Positions 1 through 7,275 of a DNA stretch of 34,008 nt are shown here, piece by piece; position 1 is the stretch's first letter, and each line of letters begins with the position of its first letter. The DNA comes from Halalkalibacter akibai JCM 9157 (lineage in GTDB: Bacteria > Bacillota > Bacilli > Bacillales > Bacillaceae_D). Both the position numbers and the translations under genes were made by a program. Location: contig NZ_BAUV01000043.1 of NCBI RefSeq assembly GCF_000513135.1, positions 1 to 34,008 of the forward strand, written 5' to 3'. The notes below the pieces were generated by a model. It did no database searches and was not told the origin of the DNA. It worked only from the letters and a program-made list of their open reading frames with translations.

Positions 1-3
1 CTA

Positions 4-57
4 CGCTCGGGGCATAGAGTTGTACACAAAAAGGTGGAAAGAGCACCTTATTTGTAT
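4..57. repeat. Repeat element, copy A (imperfect hairpin)
   Basis: Bases 4-40 match 153-189 with about three differences, sharing the core CTCGGGGCATAGAGT and then ACACAAAAAGGTGGAAA. After the core, 23-36 can pair imperfectly with 44-56, so copy A is a decayed version of the perfect hairpin in copy B. It lies at the window edge upstream of spoIVFA. No coding sequence is convincing here. I do not recognise the family. Confidence 0.6.
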
Positions 58-91
58 GGTGTTAAGGCCGAGAGTTGGCCCCGGCTCCGTG

Positions 92-148
92 CGGTGTGCG
101 CCCACTACGAGAAGACCGCTCGTAGTGGGCTTAAGATCGTTGGCACCG
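92..148. repeat. Central stem-loop between the two repeat copies
   Basis: An 11-bp perfect inverted repeat (100-110 with 120-130, arm GCCCACTACGA, 9-nt loop) is enclosed by a second pairing CGGTG 92-96 with CACCG 144-148. A GC-rich patch with a GGCC/GGCC hairpin (66-69 and 77-80) precedes it. Together with the flanking copies this makes a strongly structured, non-coding block of about 215 bp, resembling a small non-autonomous repeat or a structured RNA. Which of these it is cannot be told from one copy. Confidence 0.5.
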
Positions 149-152
149 ACTA

Positions 153-215
153 TGCTCGGGGCATAGAGTAAGACACAAAAAGGTGGAAACCACACCTTTT
201 TGTGTCTTACTCTAT
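153..215. repeat. Repeat element, copy B (perfect 23-bp palindrome)
   Basis: The 23-bp arms 163-185 and 193-215 are perfect reverse complements separated by 7 nt. The left arm is part of the direct repeat shared with copy A. The + strand transcript has a run of Us inside the right arm rather than after the stem, so it is not a standard intrinsic terminator, though it could still stop transcription entering from an upstream gene such as minD. It ends 65 bp before the spoIVFA start. Confidence 0.65.
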
Positions 216-279
216 CATATTACCCAAGGACAAGTCATATAGTTTAGTAAATCGGTTAGTTAAAAAGGATGGGGAGTGT

Positions 280-1073
280 ATGTCCAGAGATTTGAATAAA
301 GTTAGGAGAAAGCTTGAGTCAAGAAGGCGGCAGATTAATCAGAATGTGAGGCATCGGGAGCGTACGGTTCCGATGTTGACGGGGCGGCATGAGGATGCGA
401 GGGAGGAGCCGGATTTTTATGTGCCTCCTTCTGAAAATCAAGACCGTTCCCCGGTGAAGGCTGGTGGAGATTTCTTTCTTTTTCGTTTGATGGTGGCTGT
501 TTGTTTGTTTTTAATGACAGCGATTTTATTTCAGTCTCAGGTTCCACAAGCAGAGGGAGCGAAGGGGTTAGTGAAACAGGCGTATGAGCAAGAAATTCAA
601 TTTGCTGCGATTGCAAATTGGTATGAAAATCAATTTGGACGGCCTCTGGCGTTATTGCCAATCAATCAAGATGTAGCTCAAGGAGATCCGAATGAACAAG
701 TCGATTTAGCTTATGCATTGCCCGCATTAGGGGGACGAGTTAGTCAAGGATTTGAAGAAGATGGAAAAGGAATTTTAGTTGAGACAGGCATGAATGCAGA
801 GGTAGAGGCAGTCAAAGGCGGCTATGTGACAGCTGTTGGGAGAGATGACGAAGAGAGCTCGGTAAAACCGTTGTTGTTGAGCATTATGATGGAACAGAAT
901 CTGTTTATGGCATGTTAGATAAAATTGAAGTCAATATGTATGATCACATCCAAGCCGGACACCTAATTGGCACAGTAACAACGAATACAGAAGCAGGAAA
1001 AGGCATGTTTTATTTCGCTTTAAAAAAGGATGATCTTTATATCAATCCAACTGAAGTGTTAAGTTTTGACTAG
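280..1073 (+). pseudogene. spoIVFA: SpoIVFA, stage IV sporulation protein FA, frameshifted
   Basis: SpoIVFA anchors and inhibits the SpoIVFB protease in the outer forespore membrane, so that pro-sigma-K is cut at the right time. The ATG at 280 follows GGGGAG. The protein has a basic N-terminal tail, one membrane segment (about residues 69-85: FFLFRLMVAVCLFLMTAILF) and a C-terminal LytM/M23-like domain lacking visible zinc ligands. The first frame runs to a stop at 916-918. From about 858-862 the expected sequence (GKTVVVEHYDGTESVYGMLDK, then the tail ending PTEVLSFD) continues in the -1 frame and stops at 1071-1073. Joined, the length is about 264 residues, the usual size for the family. The defect is a single missing base near GAGAGCTCGGTAAA. 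It could be a real mutation or a sequencing error. The joined reading frame abuts spoIVFB, the arrangement known from Bacillus. Confidence 0.85.
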
Positions 1074-1931
1074 ATGAGAGAGCTTTTATCTAAGATTAAA
1101 GTTAATCCTTTATTCTGGTTTGTTGTCGGCATAGGTGTCTTTACTGGATATTTTAGAGAAGTATTAATGATTTTTACGATCGTGTTTATTCATGAAATGG
1201 GACATGCGATTGCAGCTCATTGGTTTAAATGGAGAATTAACAAGATTGAATTACTGCCTTTTGGTGGGGTTGCAGAAGTTGAGGACCCAGGCAATCGCCC
1301 TTTTCATGAAGAGTTAATTGTAATAATAGCTGGACCGCTTCAGCATGTATGGATGATGCTCCTATCGTATGTTTTAGTTCATTTTTCTTTTTGGACTAGC
1401 ACGGATCATCATCTTTTTGTTTGGCATAATCTCATGATCTTAGTTTTTAATTTGCTACCTATATTACCTTTGGACGGGGGAAGGCTTGTTCAATTATGGT
1501 GTACGTATCGTTATCCATATGTTCGTGCTTTAACGATATCGCGTTTTGCATCTGGTACTTGTCTGGCAGTCTTATGTGGAATTAGTCTTTTCTTTTTTCC
1601 TTATCACTTGAACTTATGGGTTGTTTTAACGTTCTTATTTTTAACGAATTATTTGGAATGGAAGCAACGACACTACCGGTTCATGCGTTTCCTGATGGCA
1701 CGAAGAACTTCTAAAATAGAATATAAGGAAAAAAATACAGTTGCGATTCGAGATTCATTACCGCTTAGAGAAGCGATGAAGCAAATTAAAAGAGGCCATT
1801 ATCATCTATTTAAAGTTTTTCAATTACAAACGGGTCAATCACTCGAGATCGAAGAGAAAGACTTGATTCAATTGCTTTTTACCAATAAAAAACCACAAGC
1901 TCCTCTTTCTCAATTTCTGAACCGCCCTTAA
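1074..1931 (+). CDS. spoIVFB: SpoIVFB, intramembrane pro-sigma-K processing metalloprotease
   Basis: Site-2-type (M50B) zinc protease that removes the propeptide of pro-sigma-K in the mother cell during sporulation. The HExxH motif is at H40-E41-M-G-H44 within the second hydrophobic segment, and the third metal ligand is D134 in PLDGG, preceded by a conserved N126. The protein has about six membrane segments and a C-terminal soluble part (residue 200 on) that fits the cytoplasmic CBS region. It is 285 residues long, typical for the family. The ATG directly follows the TAG of spoIVFA (1071-1073) and I see no strong ribosome binding site, so translation is probably coupled to spoIVFA. The early stop caused by the spoIVFA frameshift, if real, would break that coupling. 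Confidence 0.93.
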   Translation: MRELLSKIKVNPLFWFVVGIGVFTGYFREVLMIFTIVFIHEMGHAIAAHWFKWRINKIELLPFGGVAEVEDPGNRPFHEELIVIIAGPLQHVWMMLLSYVLVHFSFWTSTDHHLFVWHNLMILVFNLLPILPLDGGRLVQLWCTYRYPYVRALTISRFASGTCLAVLCGISLFFFPYHLNLWVVLTFLFLTNYLEWKQRHYRFMRFLMARRTSKIEYKEKNTVAIRDSLPLREAMKQIKRGHYHLFKVFQLQTGQSLEIEEKDLIQLLFTNKKPQAPLSQFLNRP

Positions 1932-1953
1932 TACGACTTTTTGTTTGGAAGCG

Positions 1954-1962
1954 TGTTACAAT
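1954..1962 (+). promoter_or_regulatory. Extended -10 promoter for rng
   Basis: TGTTACAAT fits TGnTATAAT (extended -10) and lies 34 bp before the GTG of rng. No good -35 is visible at 16-18 bp spacing. It would let rng be transcribed in vegetative cells independently of the sporulation genes upstream. Confidence 0.45.
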
Positions 1963-1995
1963 AAAGAAAAGATGTTTATAAAGGGGCTTTTCTTT

Positions 1996-3504
1996 GTGAG
2001 GAAAATATATTTTAATATGGCAACAAGGGAAAGACGAGCAGCTGTTATGGAAGATGGGAAAGTCGTTGAGTTAATGGTCGAGCGGACGCTTGAGAATCGA
2101 ATTGTGAGCAATATTTATCGTGGTCGAGTGGTGAATGTCCTTCCTGGTATGCAGGCGGCCTTTGTTGACGTAGGTCGAGATAAAAATGGTTTTTTGTACC
2201 GAGATGATTTGCTTTCTTTCCACGTCTCAGAGGAAGACGAAGAACAAAAAAAGCAACGCAGTATTTCAGAGTTTGTCAGACAAGGCGAGGAATTGCTTGT
2301 TCAAGTGACTAAAGAAGGTTTTGGTTCAAAAGGGCCAAGGCTATCTGGAGTCATTTCGTTTCCGGGTCAATTTCTCGTTTACATGCCTGAAGGGAATTAC
2401 GTTGGTGTATCACGCCGCTTTTCTAGCGAAAGTGAGCGTGAGCGCTGGCGTCAATTAGGAGAATCGCTCGTCGAGGAAAAAGAGGGAGTCATTATTCGCA
2501 CCTCTTGTGAAGGACAAGCTCCTGAAAAGATTGCACAAGAACTTCATTTTCTCCGCAAGTTTTGGCATGAAATTAACAAGGCTGAAGGAAACAAAAAAGC
2601 ACCTGCGCTTGTTCATCAAGACACAGGTTTAATAGAGCGAATCGTTCGAGATTTTTCCTATGCTGACATAAGCGAAATTGTCGTCGATCAACTAGAAGCC
2701 TATAAACACCTTAAAGAGCTACTAGAGCCTTTCCCGAAGCTCCAGGAGGTCTTAACCTTCTATCGTAACAAAGAAAATATCTTTTCAGCTTACGGAATAG
2801 AAAAAGAATTAGAGCGCGCTTTGAGGCGGCAAGTTTGGTTGAAAAATGGGGCTTATTTAATGATTGATCAAACTGAAGCATTAACTGTTATTGATGTGAA
2901 TACGGGGAAATTTACCGGGAAAACGGATTTACAAGACACAGTTCGAAAAGCGAATAGTGAGGCAGCGAAAGAAATTGCAAGGCAACTGAGATTACGAGAC
3001 ATTTCTGGCATCATCGTTGTCGATTTCATTGACATGAAACGAGAACAAGACAAAGAGCATGTTGTGTCTGTTTTTGAAAAAGCATTGAAGAACGACCGGA
3101 CAAAAACGAATGTACTTGGGATAACAGGGTTAGGTTTGTTGGAAATGACGAGAAAAAAGGTGCGACAAAATCTTCAAGCAAGTCTTTCTAAAACGTGCCC
3201 AACTTGCCAAGGCAAGGGAGCTGTTTTATCTGATGAAGCACAAGCCTTTAAAATCGAAAGACAGCTGTGGGAGCACCGCGGAATGGCAGAAGAGGCGCTT
3301 GTACTAGAACTTCCTTCCTCGGTTGCAACGGTGTTATTTGGAGCGAAAAGTGAGCATTTAAAACGCTTGGAAGAAGCGCTTGGATTCCGAATTTTAGTGT
3401 ACCCAAATCGCAGACTACAAGAAGAGAGCTTTGCGATTCGGTATATTGGAGAAATGGCAGAAGCGAGTGCGCAACTCGAGCGACTGAAAGCAAAAAATAG
3501 TTAA
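1996..3504 (+). CDS. rng: Ribonuclease G/E family endoribonuclease
   Basis: Endoribonuclease cutting single-stranded AU-rich RNA, acting in rRNA and mRNA processing in the cytoplasm. The start is GTG 1996: AAGGGG (1981-1986) sits 9 nt upstream, and the protein then begins MRKIYFNMATRERRAAV as in the family; an ATG at 1945 lacks a ribosome binding site. In order: S1 RNA-binding domain (about residues 40-130, IYRGRVVNVLPGMQAAFVD), RNase H-like/DNase I-like catalytic core with metal-binding aspartates D300 (TVIDVNTGK) and D343 (IIVVDFIDM), and a zinc-link motif CPTC (C401, C404). It is about 503 residues long, i.e. RNase G size, without the RNase E scaffold tail. B. subtilis lacks this enzyme and uses RNase Y and RNase J, but several other Bacillaceae carry it at this position between spoIVFB and rplU. 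Confidence 0.93.
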   Translation: MRKIYFNMATRERRAAVMEDGKVVELMVERTLENRIVSNIYRGRVVNVLPGMQAAFVDVGRDKNGFLYRDDLLSFHVSEEDEEQKKQRSISEFVRQGEELLVQVTKEGFGSKGPRLSGVISFPGQFLVYMPEGNYVGVSRRFSSESERERWRQLGESLVEEKEGVIIRTSCEGQAPEKIAQELHFLRKFWHEINKAEGNKKAPALVHQDTGLIERIVRDFSYADISEIVVDQLEAYKHLKELLEPFPKLQEVLTFYRNKENIFSAYGIEKELERALRRQVWLKNGAYLMIDQTEALTVIDVNTGKFTGKTDLQDTVRKANSEAAKEIARQLRLRDISGIIVVDFIDMKREQDKEHVVSVFEKALKNDRTKTNVLGITGLGLLEMTRKKVRQNLQASLSKTCPTCQGKGAVLSDEAQAFKIERQLWEHRGMAEEALVLELPSSVATVLFGAKSEHLKRLEEALGFRILVYPNRRLQEESFAIRYIGEMAEASAQLERLKAKNS

Positions 3505-3534
3505 TTGACAGCATCTCTTAAAATGTGCTAAAAT
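3505..3534 (+). promoter_or_regulatory. Sigma-A promoter of the rplU operon
   Basis: Consensus -35 TTGACA (3505-3510), 18-bp spacer and -10 TAAAAT (3529-3534) with an extended TG (3526-3527). It begins directly after the rng stop codon and predicts a start near 3541, giving a leader of about 105 nt before rplU. Confidence 0.85.
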
Positions 3535-3540
3535 AACGCT

Positions 3541-3640
3541 TGTTAGTTATTTGGTCGCACCCAAACGACTACAACCGCACAGAGCAGGTTTTAAATGACT
3601 TTTGTCTACCTAGGATGGCGAGTCTGAGTATATGAGGAGG
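3541..3640 (+). ncRNA. L21 leader (rplU 5' regulatory RNA)
   Basis: A leader of about 100 nt separates the strong promoter from rplU and includes the region TTTGGTCGCACCCAAACG. Position and length match the ribosomal protein L21 leader of Firmicutes, a structured 5' UTR thought to mediate autoregulation by L21. I assign it from context and general appearance; I did not verify the full consensus fold. Confidence 0.65.
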
Positions 3641-3647
3641 TGCAAGT

Positions 3648-3956
3648 ATGTACGCAATTATTGAAACTGGTGGTAAACAAATCCGTGTTCAAGAAGGTCA
3701 AGAAATCTACATCGAAAAATTAGACGCAGAAGCTGGTGAAACAGTTAGCTTCGACAACGTTTTATTCGTAGGTGGCGATGAAGTTAAAGTAGGTGCTCCT
3801 TTAGTAGAAGGCGCTACTGTAACGGCTAAAGTTGAAAAGCATGGCCGTGCTAAGAAAATCATCGTTTGGAAGATGAAAGCTAAAAAGAACTACCGTCGTA
3901 AGCAAGGTCACCGTCAACCATACACGAAAGTGGTAATCGAAAAGATTAACGCTTAA
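3648..3956 (+). CDS. rplU: 50S ribosomal protein L21
   Basis: Large-subunit protein binding 23S rRNA. It starts [18 protein letters not shown], the family signature, and ends in the basic [17 protein letters not shown] stretch that contacts rRNA. Length is 102 residues, as usual. The ribosome binding site GAGGAGGTG is 5-6 nt before the ATG. It is the first gene of the rplU-prp-rpmA operon, preceded by its own promoter and leader, with prp starting one base after its stop codon. Confidence 0.98.
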   Translation: MYAIIETGGKQIRVQEGQEIYIEKLDAEAGETVSFDNVLFVGGDEVKVGAPLVEGATVTAKVEKHGRAKKIIVWKMKAKKNYRRKQGHRQPYTKVVIEKINA

Positions 3957-3957
3957 T

Positions 3958-4299
3958 ATGATTACGGTTGAACTTAGACGTAACGACAACGGTAACATTG
4001 TCTCTTTTACGATGAGTGGACATGCAGACTCAGGTCCGCATGGTCACGATCTCGTTTGTGCTGGAGCTTCAGCTGTATCGTTCGGATCTGTTAATGCGAT
4101 AGCCGCCCTTTGTGGCGTTGAGCTTGACATAGAGATGGAAGATGAAGGCGGCTTTCTCCGCTGTTCTGTTCCAAACGGTTTGGATGATGGAGCATTTGAG
4201 AAAGTGCAGCTTCTTCTTGAAGGGATGCTTGTCGCCCTCGAGTCGATCGCTGAAGAATACAGCAGTTATATTCAAGTTAACGATATAATCGGGAGGTGA
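3958..4299 (+). CDS. prp: Prp (YsxB), cysteine protease that trims ribosomal protein L27
   Basis: Ribosomal-processing cysteine protease of Firmicutes. It removes the N-terminal extension of L27, a step essential for ribosome function. The catalytic pair is visible: H22 in [12 protein letters not shown] and C34 in LVCAGASA. Length is 113 residues, normal for the family. It sits between rplU and rpmA as in essentially all Firmicutes, and its substrate is encoded by the next gene. The stop (4297-4299) overlaps the ribosome binding site GGGAGGTG of rpmA, so translation of the two is likely coupled. Confidence 0.95.
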   Translation: MITVELRRNDNGNIVSFTMSGHADSGPHGHDLVCAGASAVSFGSVNAIAALCGVELDIEMEDEGGFLRCSVPNGLDDGAFEKVQLLLEGMLVALESIAEEYSSYIQVNDIIGR

Positions 4300-4304
4300 A
4301 TTCC

Positions 4305-4589
4305 ATGTTAAAAATGAACCTTCAATTTTTCGCATCGAAAAAAGGGGTAGGTAGTACAAAGAACGGTCGTGACTCTCAGTCTAAGCGTCTAGGCGCTAAA
4401 CGTGCTGATGGTCAAACTGTAACTGGTGGATCAATCCTAGTACGCCAACGCGGAACACGCGTATATCCTGGTGTGAACGTAGGTAAAGGTGGAGACGATA
4501 CACTATTTGCGAAAGTAGACGGCGTTGTGAAATACGAGCGTGTTGGTCGTGATCGCAAACAAGTGAGCGTATACCCTGTAGCTCAATAA
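4305..4589 (+). CDS. rpmA: 50S ribosomal protein L27 with Prp-cleaved N-terminus
   Basis: Large-subunit protein whose N-terminus reaches the peptidyl transferase centre. The ATG at 4305 is chosen because GGGAGGTG (4291-4298) lies 6 nt upstream; an in-frame GTG at 4296 is inside that ribosome binding site. The protein starts [25 protein letters not shown] is the Prp cleavage site, with the mature protein expected to start at the Ser. The body ([20 protein letters not shown]) is typical. It has 94 residues. It is the last gene of the operon; a terminator follows within 10 bp. Unlike in B. subtilis, spo0B and obg do not follow. Confidence 0.98.
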   Translation: MLKMNLQFFASKKGVGSTKNGRDSQSKRLGAKRADGQTVTGGSILVRQRGTRVYPGVNVGKGGDDTLFAKVDGVVKYERVGRDRKQVSVYPVAQ

Positions 4590-4595
4590 TGATAG

Positions 4596-4638
4596 TTAAA
4601 AAAGCTCTTTCTCAGCAATAGCTGCGGAGGAGTTTTTT
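4596..4638 (+). terminator. Intrinsic terminator of the rplU-prp-rpmA operon
   Basis: The stem CTCTTTCTCAGC / GCTGCGGAGGAG closes with 11 of 12 pairs (two G-U) on an AATA loop, flanked by As on the left and seven Ts on the right. Confidence 0.88.
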
Positions 4639-4673
4639 TGTTTTTGATAGAGAAGTAGGAGTAGAGGAGCATT

Positions 4674-4898
4674 TCGCAATTAGACGTGCCGAAGTCGCAA
4701 ATAAGAACGGAGAAATGCTAGTAACGATCAAATAATTGCTATAAAAAATAAAAGTTGCAAATACAAGTAAATTCTCGCTAATAGTTGATTCAAAATCGCT
4801 ATTAATGCAGTTTAAATCGCTATTATATGAACGAATTCACTAGCGAATTTAATTTTTTGCTCGAAAAATTTTTATTTTCGCTATTATCAGATTTTTTC
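4674..4898. repeat. Phased array of short TCGCTATTA-like motifs, ~20.5-bp period
   Basis: Non-coding interval between the rpmA terminator and the amidohydrolase. A motif related to TCGCTATTA starts at 4674, 4695, 4715, 4736, 4755, 4775, 4796, 4817, 4837, 4857 and 4878. The steps are 21, 20, 21, 19, 20, 21, 21, 20, 20 and 21 bp. Copies at 4796, 4817 and 4878 are exact; the others keep a T-[CT]-G-C or close core. The sequence between motifs is AT-rich and not conserved. The period is close to two DNA helical turns, so all motifs face the same side of the helix. No open frame of any length runs through it and it is not a CRISPR array. Function unknown. Confidence 0.7.
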
Positions 4899-5018
4899 TA
4901 CTTAACCACCCTCAAACCTCTTCCTTTATAAATACAATCCACCACTACCCAACCAATCAAAAACATAGTATAGTTAAACTAATTCGTTATACGAAATAAT
5001 TAAAGAGGTGATCATGGG

Positions 5019-6161
5019 ATGAAGGCATTTGTAAATGGAACGATTCTTACGGGAACAGGATCAAAATTAAAGCAAGGTACTCTCATTATCAATAACAACA
5101 AAATTGTTAATGTCGGTAAAGACATTGCTATTCCTGCTGAAGCTGAAATTATTGATGTTGCTGGTAAATATGTGACACCTGGTTTAATTGATGTACATAC
5201 ACATTTAGGTGTTTTTTCTGAAGGACTTGGTCAAGCGGGGCATGATTTTAATGAAACAACGGATGCAGCTACACCATACATAAGAGCAATTGATGGCATT
5301 AATCCGTTTGATCGTGGATTTGAGGACGCAAGAATGGCTGGTGTAACAACAGTGCAAATTATGCCTGGTAGCGCCAATGTAATTGGTGGGGAGATGTCGA
5401 TTATCAAGACGGTTGGTACGGTAGTCGATGAAATGATCGTGAAGTCGCCGTCTGGAATGAAGGCCGCGTTTGGGGAAAATCCAAAACGGGTACATGGTGG
5501 AAAAGGAAAACTGCCTGTAACCCGAATGGGAGTAGCTGCATTGTTCCGTCAACAGTTTATGAAAGCTCAAGATTACAAGCGTCAACTAGAAGCTGGTGAA
5601 GTGAAAACACGGGATCTTGGAATGGAACAGCTTGTCAAGGTGTTAAACAAAGAGATTCCATTACGTGCGCATGCTCACCGAGCAGATGATATTGCTACTC
5701 TCCTTAGACTTATTAAAGAGTTTGATATTGAAGCGACAATTGAACATTGTACAGAAGGCCATCTGATTACAGCTTTTATTGCCAAGCATGATGTGAGAGT
5801 ATCGGTTGGACCGACGATGACTTCTCGAACGAAGCAAGAGCTTAACAATAAAGGCTGGCACACTCTAGTTGAGCTAGAGAAGCACAACATCCCGTTTTCT
5901 ATTACGACTGACCATCCTGTTGTAACGATTGACCACTTAATCACATCGGCTATAACGGCTGTGAAATTTGGTTTATCAGAGGAATCGGCTTTTAAAGCAA
6001 TTACGATTCGAGCTGCTGAGCATTTAGGAATTGAGAATCAAGTAGGTTCCTTAGAAGAAGGCAAGGATGCTGACCTTGTTATTTGGAGTGATTCTCCGTT
6101 TTCATCGAATGCTGTTGTACAAGAAACGTTTATAAATGGAGAAAGTGTTTATACTGAATAA
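5019..6161 (+). CDS. Metal-dependent amidohydrolase (imidazolonepropionase-like)
   Basis: Cytoplasmic hydrolase of the amidohydrolase superfamily; the substrate cannot be read from sequence. An N-terminal beta-sandwich portion (residues 1-50) leads to the metal motif GLIDVHTH (H60, H62), then further ligand candidates H218/H220 (RAHAHRADD), H243 (IEHCTEGH) and D298 (TTDHP), and a C-terminal segment EEGKDADLVIW that closes the sandwich. Length is 380 residues, typical. The ribosome binding site AAAGAGGTGATC (5002-5013) is close to the anti-Shine-Dalgarno complement and favours ATG 5019 over an out-of-frame ATG at 5014. It stands alone: a terminator precedes it by 400 bp and a hairpin follows. 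An earlier lysine (K148 in GMKAAFGENPKR) is a possible but unproven metal-bridging residue. Confidence 0.85.
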   Translation: MKAFVNGTILTGTGSKLKQGTLIINNNKIVNVGKDIAIPAEAEIIDVAGKYVTPGLIDVHTHLGVFSEGLGQAGHDFNETTDAATPYIRAIDGINPFDRGFEDARMAGVTTVQIMPGSANVIGGEMSIIKTVGTVVDEMIVKSPSGMKAAFGENPKRVHGGKGKLPVTRMGVAALFRQQFMKAQDYKRQLEAGEVKTRDLGMEQLVKVLNKEIPLRAHAHRADDIATLLRLIKEFDIEATIEHCTEGHLITAFIAKHDVRVSVGPTMTSRTKQELNNKGWHTLVELEKHNIPFSITTDHPVVTIDHLITSAITAVKFGLSEESAFKAITIRAAEHLGIENQVGSLEEGKDADLVIWSDSPFSSNAVVQETFINGESVYTE

Positions 6162-6180
6162 GGGATAAAAGGTCATTTGT

Positions 6181-6211
6181 CGTCTTCCTGCTGAATCTTA
6201 GTAGGAAGACG
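6181..6211 (+). terminator. Strong hairpin after the amidohydrolase, weak U-tract
   Basis: CGTCTTCCTGCT (6181-6192) pairs with AGTAGGAAGACG (6200-6211), 12 bp with one G-U and a 7-nt loop. Only AATTGCTCT follows, so termination may be inefficient; it may equally protect the 3' end of the mRNA. Confidence 0.5.
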
Positions 6212-6259
6212 AATTGCTCTAAACAGATAAGAACCGGGGAAAAAGAAAGGAAGTTACTC

Positions 6260-6397
6260 GTGAGTCAGATAGAACGTGAAAAACTTAAGCGTTTGCAAGA
6301 ATGTGCTGCCGATTCAAATACAGAACATGAACAGAAAAAATTAATGACAGAACTAGCATTAATAACAGAAAGAGAACGGATTGAAAATAAGAAATGA
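6260..6397 (+). CDS. Hypothetical 45-residue charged protein
   Basis: A GTG-started frame (MSQIEREKLKRLQECAAD...ERERIENKK) of 45 residues, preceded by AAAGGAAG about 8 nt upstream, ending 21 bp before the start of the yhfI homologue. It is rich in Glu and Lys, has one Cys, and looks fully helical with heptad-like leucines. I do not recognise it. Spacing suggests co-transcription with the metallohydrolase gene. The case for coding is the ribosome binding site plus placement; a chance frame remains possible. Confidence 0.5.
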   Translation: MSQIEREKLKRLQECAADSNTEHEQKKLMTELALITERERIENKK

Positions 6398-6418
6398 CGG
6401 AGTAGGAGAGTGGGCAAA

Positions 6419-7153
6419 GTGAAACTAACGGTCGTTGGTTATTGGCATGGCTATCCGGAAAAGGGAGAAGCGACTTCCGGTTATTTGCTTGAACAAGATC
6501 AGTTCAAGCTTTTACTTGATTGCGGGAGTGGTGTTCTCTCAAACGTTCAACATTATTGCCAGATTACAGATTTAGACGCCATTGTGCTATCTCATTATCA
6601 CCATGACCATCAAACAGATATTGGCACATTCCAATATGCTCGAATTATTAATAAAGGCATGGGTACAAACATGAAGGAAGCAACTATTTATGGTCATCGT
6701 GATGACCCTAAAGCATTTGCTAAGCTCGAGTACCAAAATGTCGTTAATTCTCAGGAATACAATGATCAATCCTCTTTAACGATAGGACCTTTTACCTTTA
6801 CATTTAAAAAAACACAACATCCTGTGCCATGCTATGCGATGAAAATAAAAAGCCAAGATAAAACGATCGTTTATACAGCCGATTCTAGCTATTTTTCAGA
6901 ACTAGCTGATTTTGCAAAAGAAGCTGACCTACTCATTGCGGAATGTAGTGGTTATGAAACAGATCAAGTTAGTCAATATGGTCATATGAATAGCAGAGAT
7001 GTAGGCCTCTTAGCAAATCAAGCTCAACCAGCTCAATTACTCCTCAGTCATCTTCCTCATAAAGGAGATCATAAGCAACTTCAATCAGAAGTAGCTAAAC
7101 AATTCTTTGGTGTGACACTCCTTGCCCGCGCAGGTCTAACATTTAACTTGTAA
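6419..7153 (+). CDS. yhfI: YhfI-like MBL-fold metallohydrolase
   Basis: Metallo-beta-lactamase-fold hydrolase, closest by eye to B. subtilis YhfI and to tRNase Z-type phosphodiesterases; the natural substrate is unknown. The zinc motif HxHxDH is H59-Y-H61-H-D63-H64 (SHYHHDHQTD). Later ligands fit D (VYTADSS), then the H of SQYGHMNS and the H of LLSHLPH. Length is 244 residues. I use GTG 6419 (start MKLTVVGYWHGYP), because AGGAGAG (6404-6410) is correctly spaced for it and overlaps the alternative GTG at 6410. No membrane or signal sequence, so cytoplasmic. Confidence 0.88.
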   Translation: MKLTVVGYWHGYPEKGEATSGYLLEQDQFKLLLDCGSGVLSNVQHYCQITDLDAIVLSHYHHDHQTDIGTFQYARIINKGMGTNMKEATIYGHRDDPKAFAKLEYQNVVNSQEYNDQSSLTIGPFTFTFKKTQHPVPCYAMKIKSQDKTIVYTADSSYFSELADFAKEADLLIAECSGYETDQVSQYGHMNSRDVGLLANQAQPAQLLLSHLPHKGDHKQLQSEVAKQFFGVTLLARAGLTFNL

Positions 7154-7275
7154 TTAATCCATCCCCCAACCAGGGGGAACATCCTATAGTGATCACACCT
7201 TTACAAACTTTTAACAATCCTCCAAACTCCCCATCATGACTGAGCCTTTCCTTTTTTGCATATCCTAAGAAAATA

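Noticed and set aside
1-195. Open frame of 64 codons on the minus strand
   Set aside because: It lies across the repeat hairpins and has no recognisable protein features; it is a by-product of the palindromes.
202-279. Longer N-terminus for SpoIVFA from ATG 202
   Set aside because: ATG 202 is within the right arm of the repeat hairpin and has no ribosome binding site; ATG 280 has GGGGAG and gives the family N-terminus.
4674-4898. CRISPR array
   Set aside because: The repeated core is only 6-9 bp with a period near 20.5 bp, far too short for repeat-spacer units, and no cas gene is present.
7162-7178. TCCCCC/GGGGGA hairpin as terminator of the yhfI gene
   Set aside because: Only six pairs and no T-run on either side; left unassigned.
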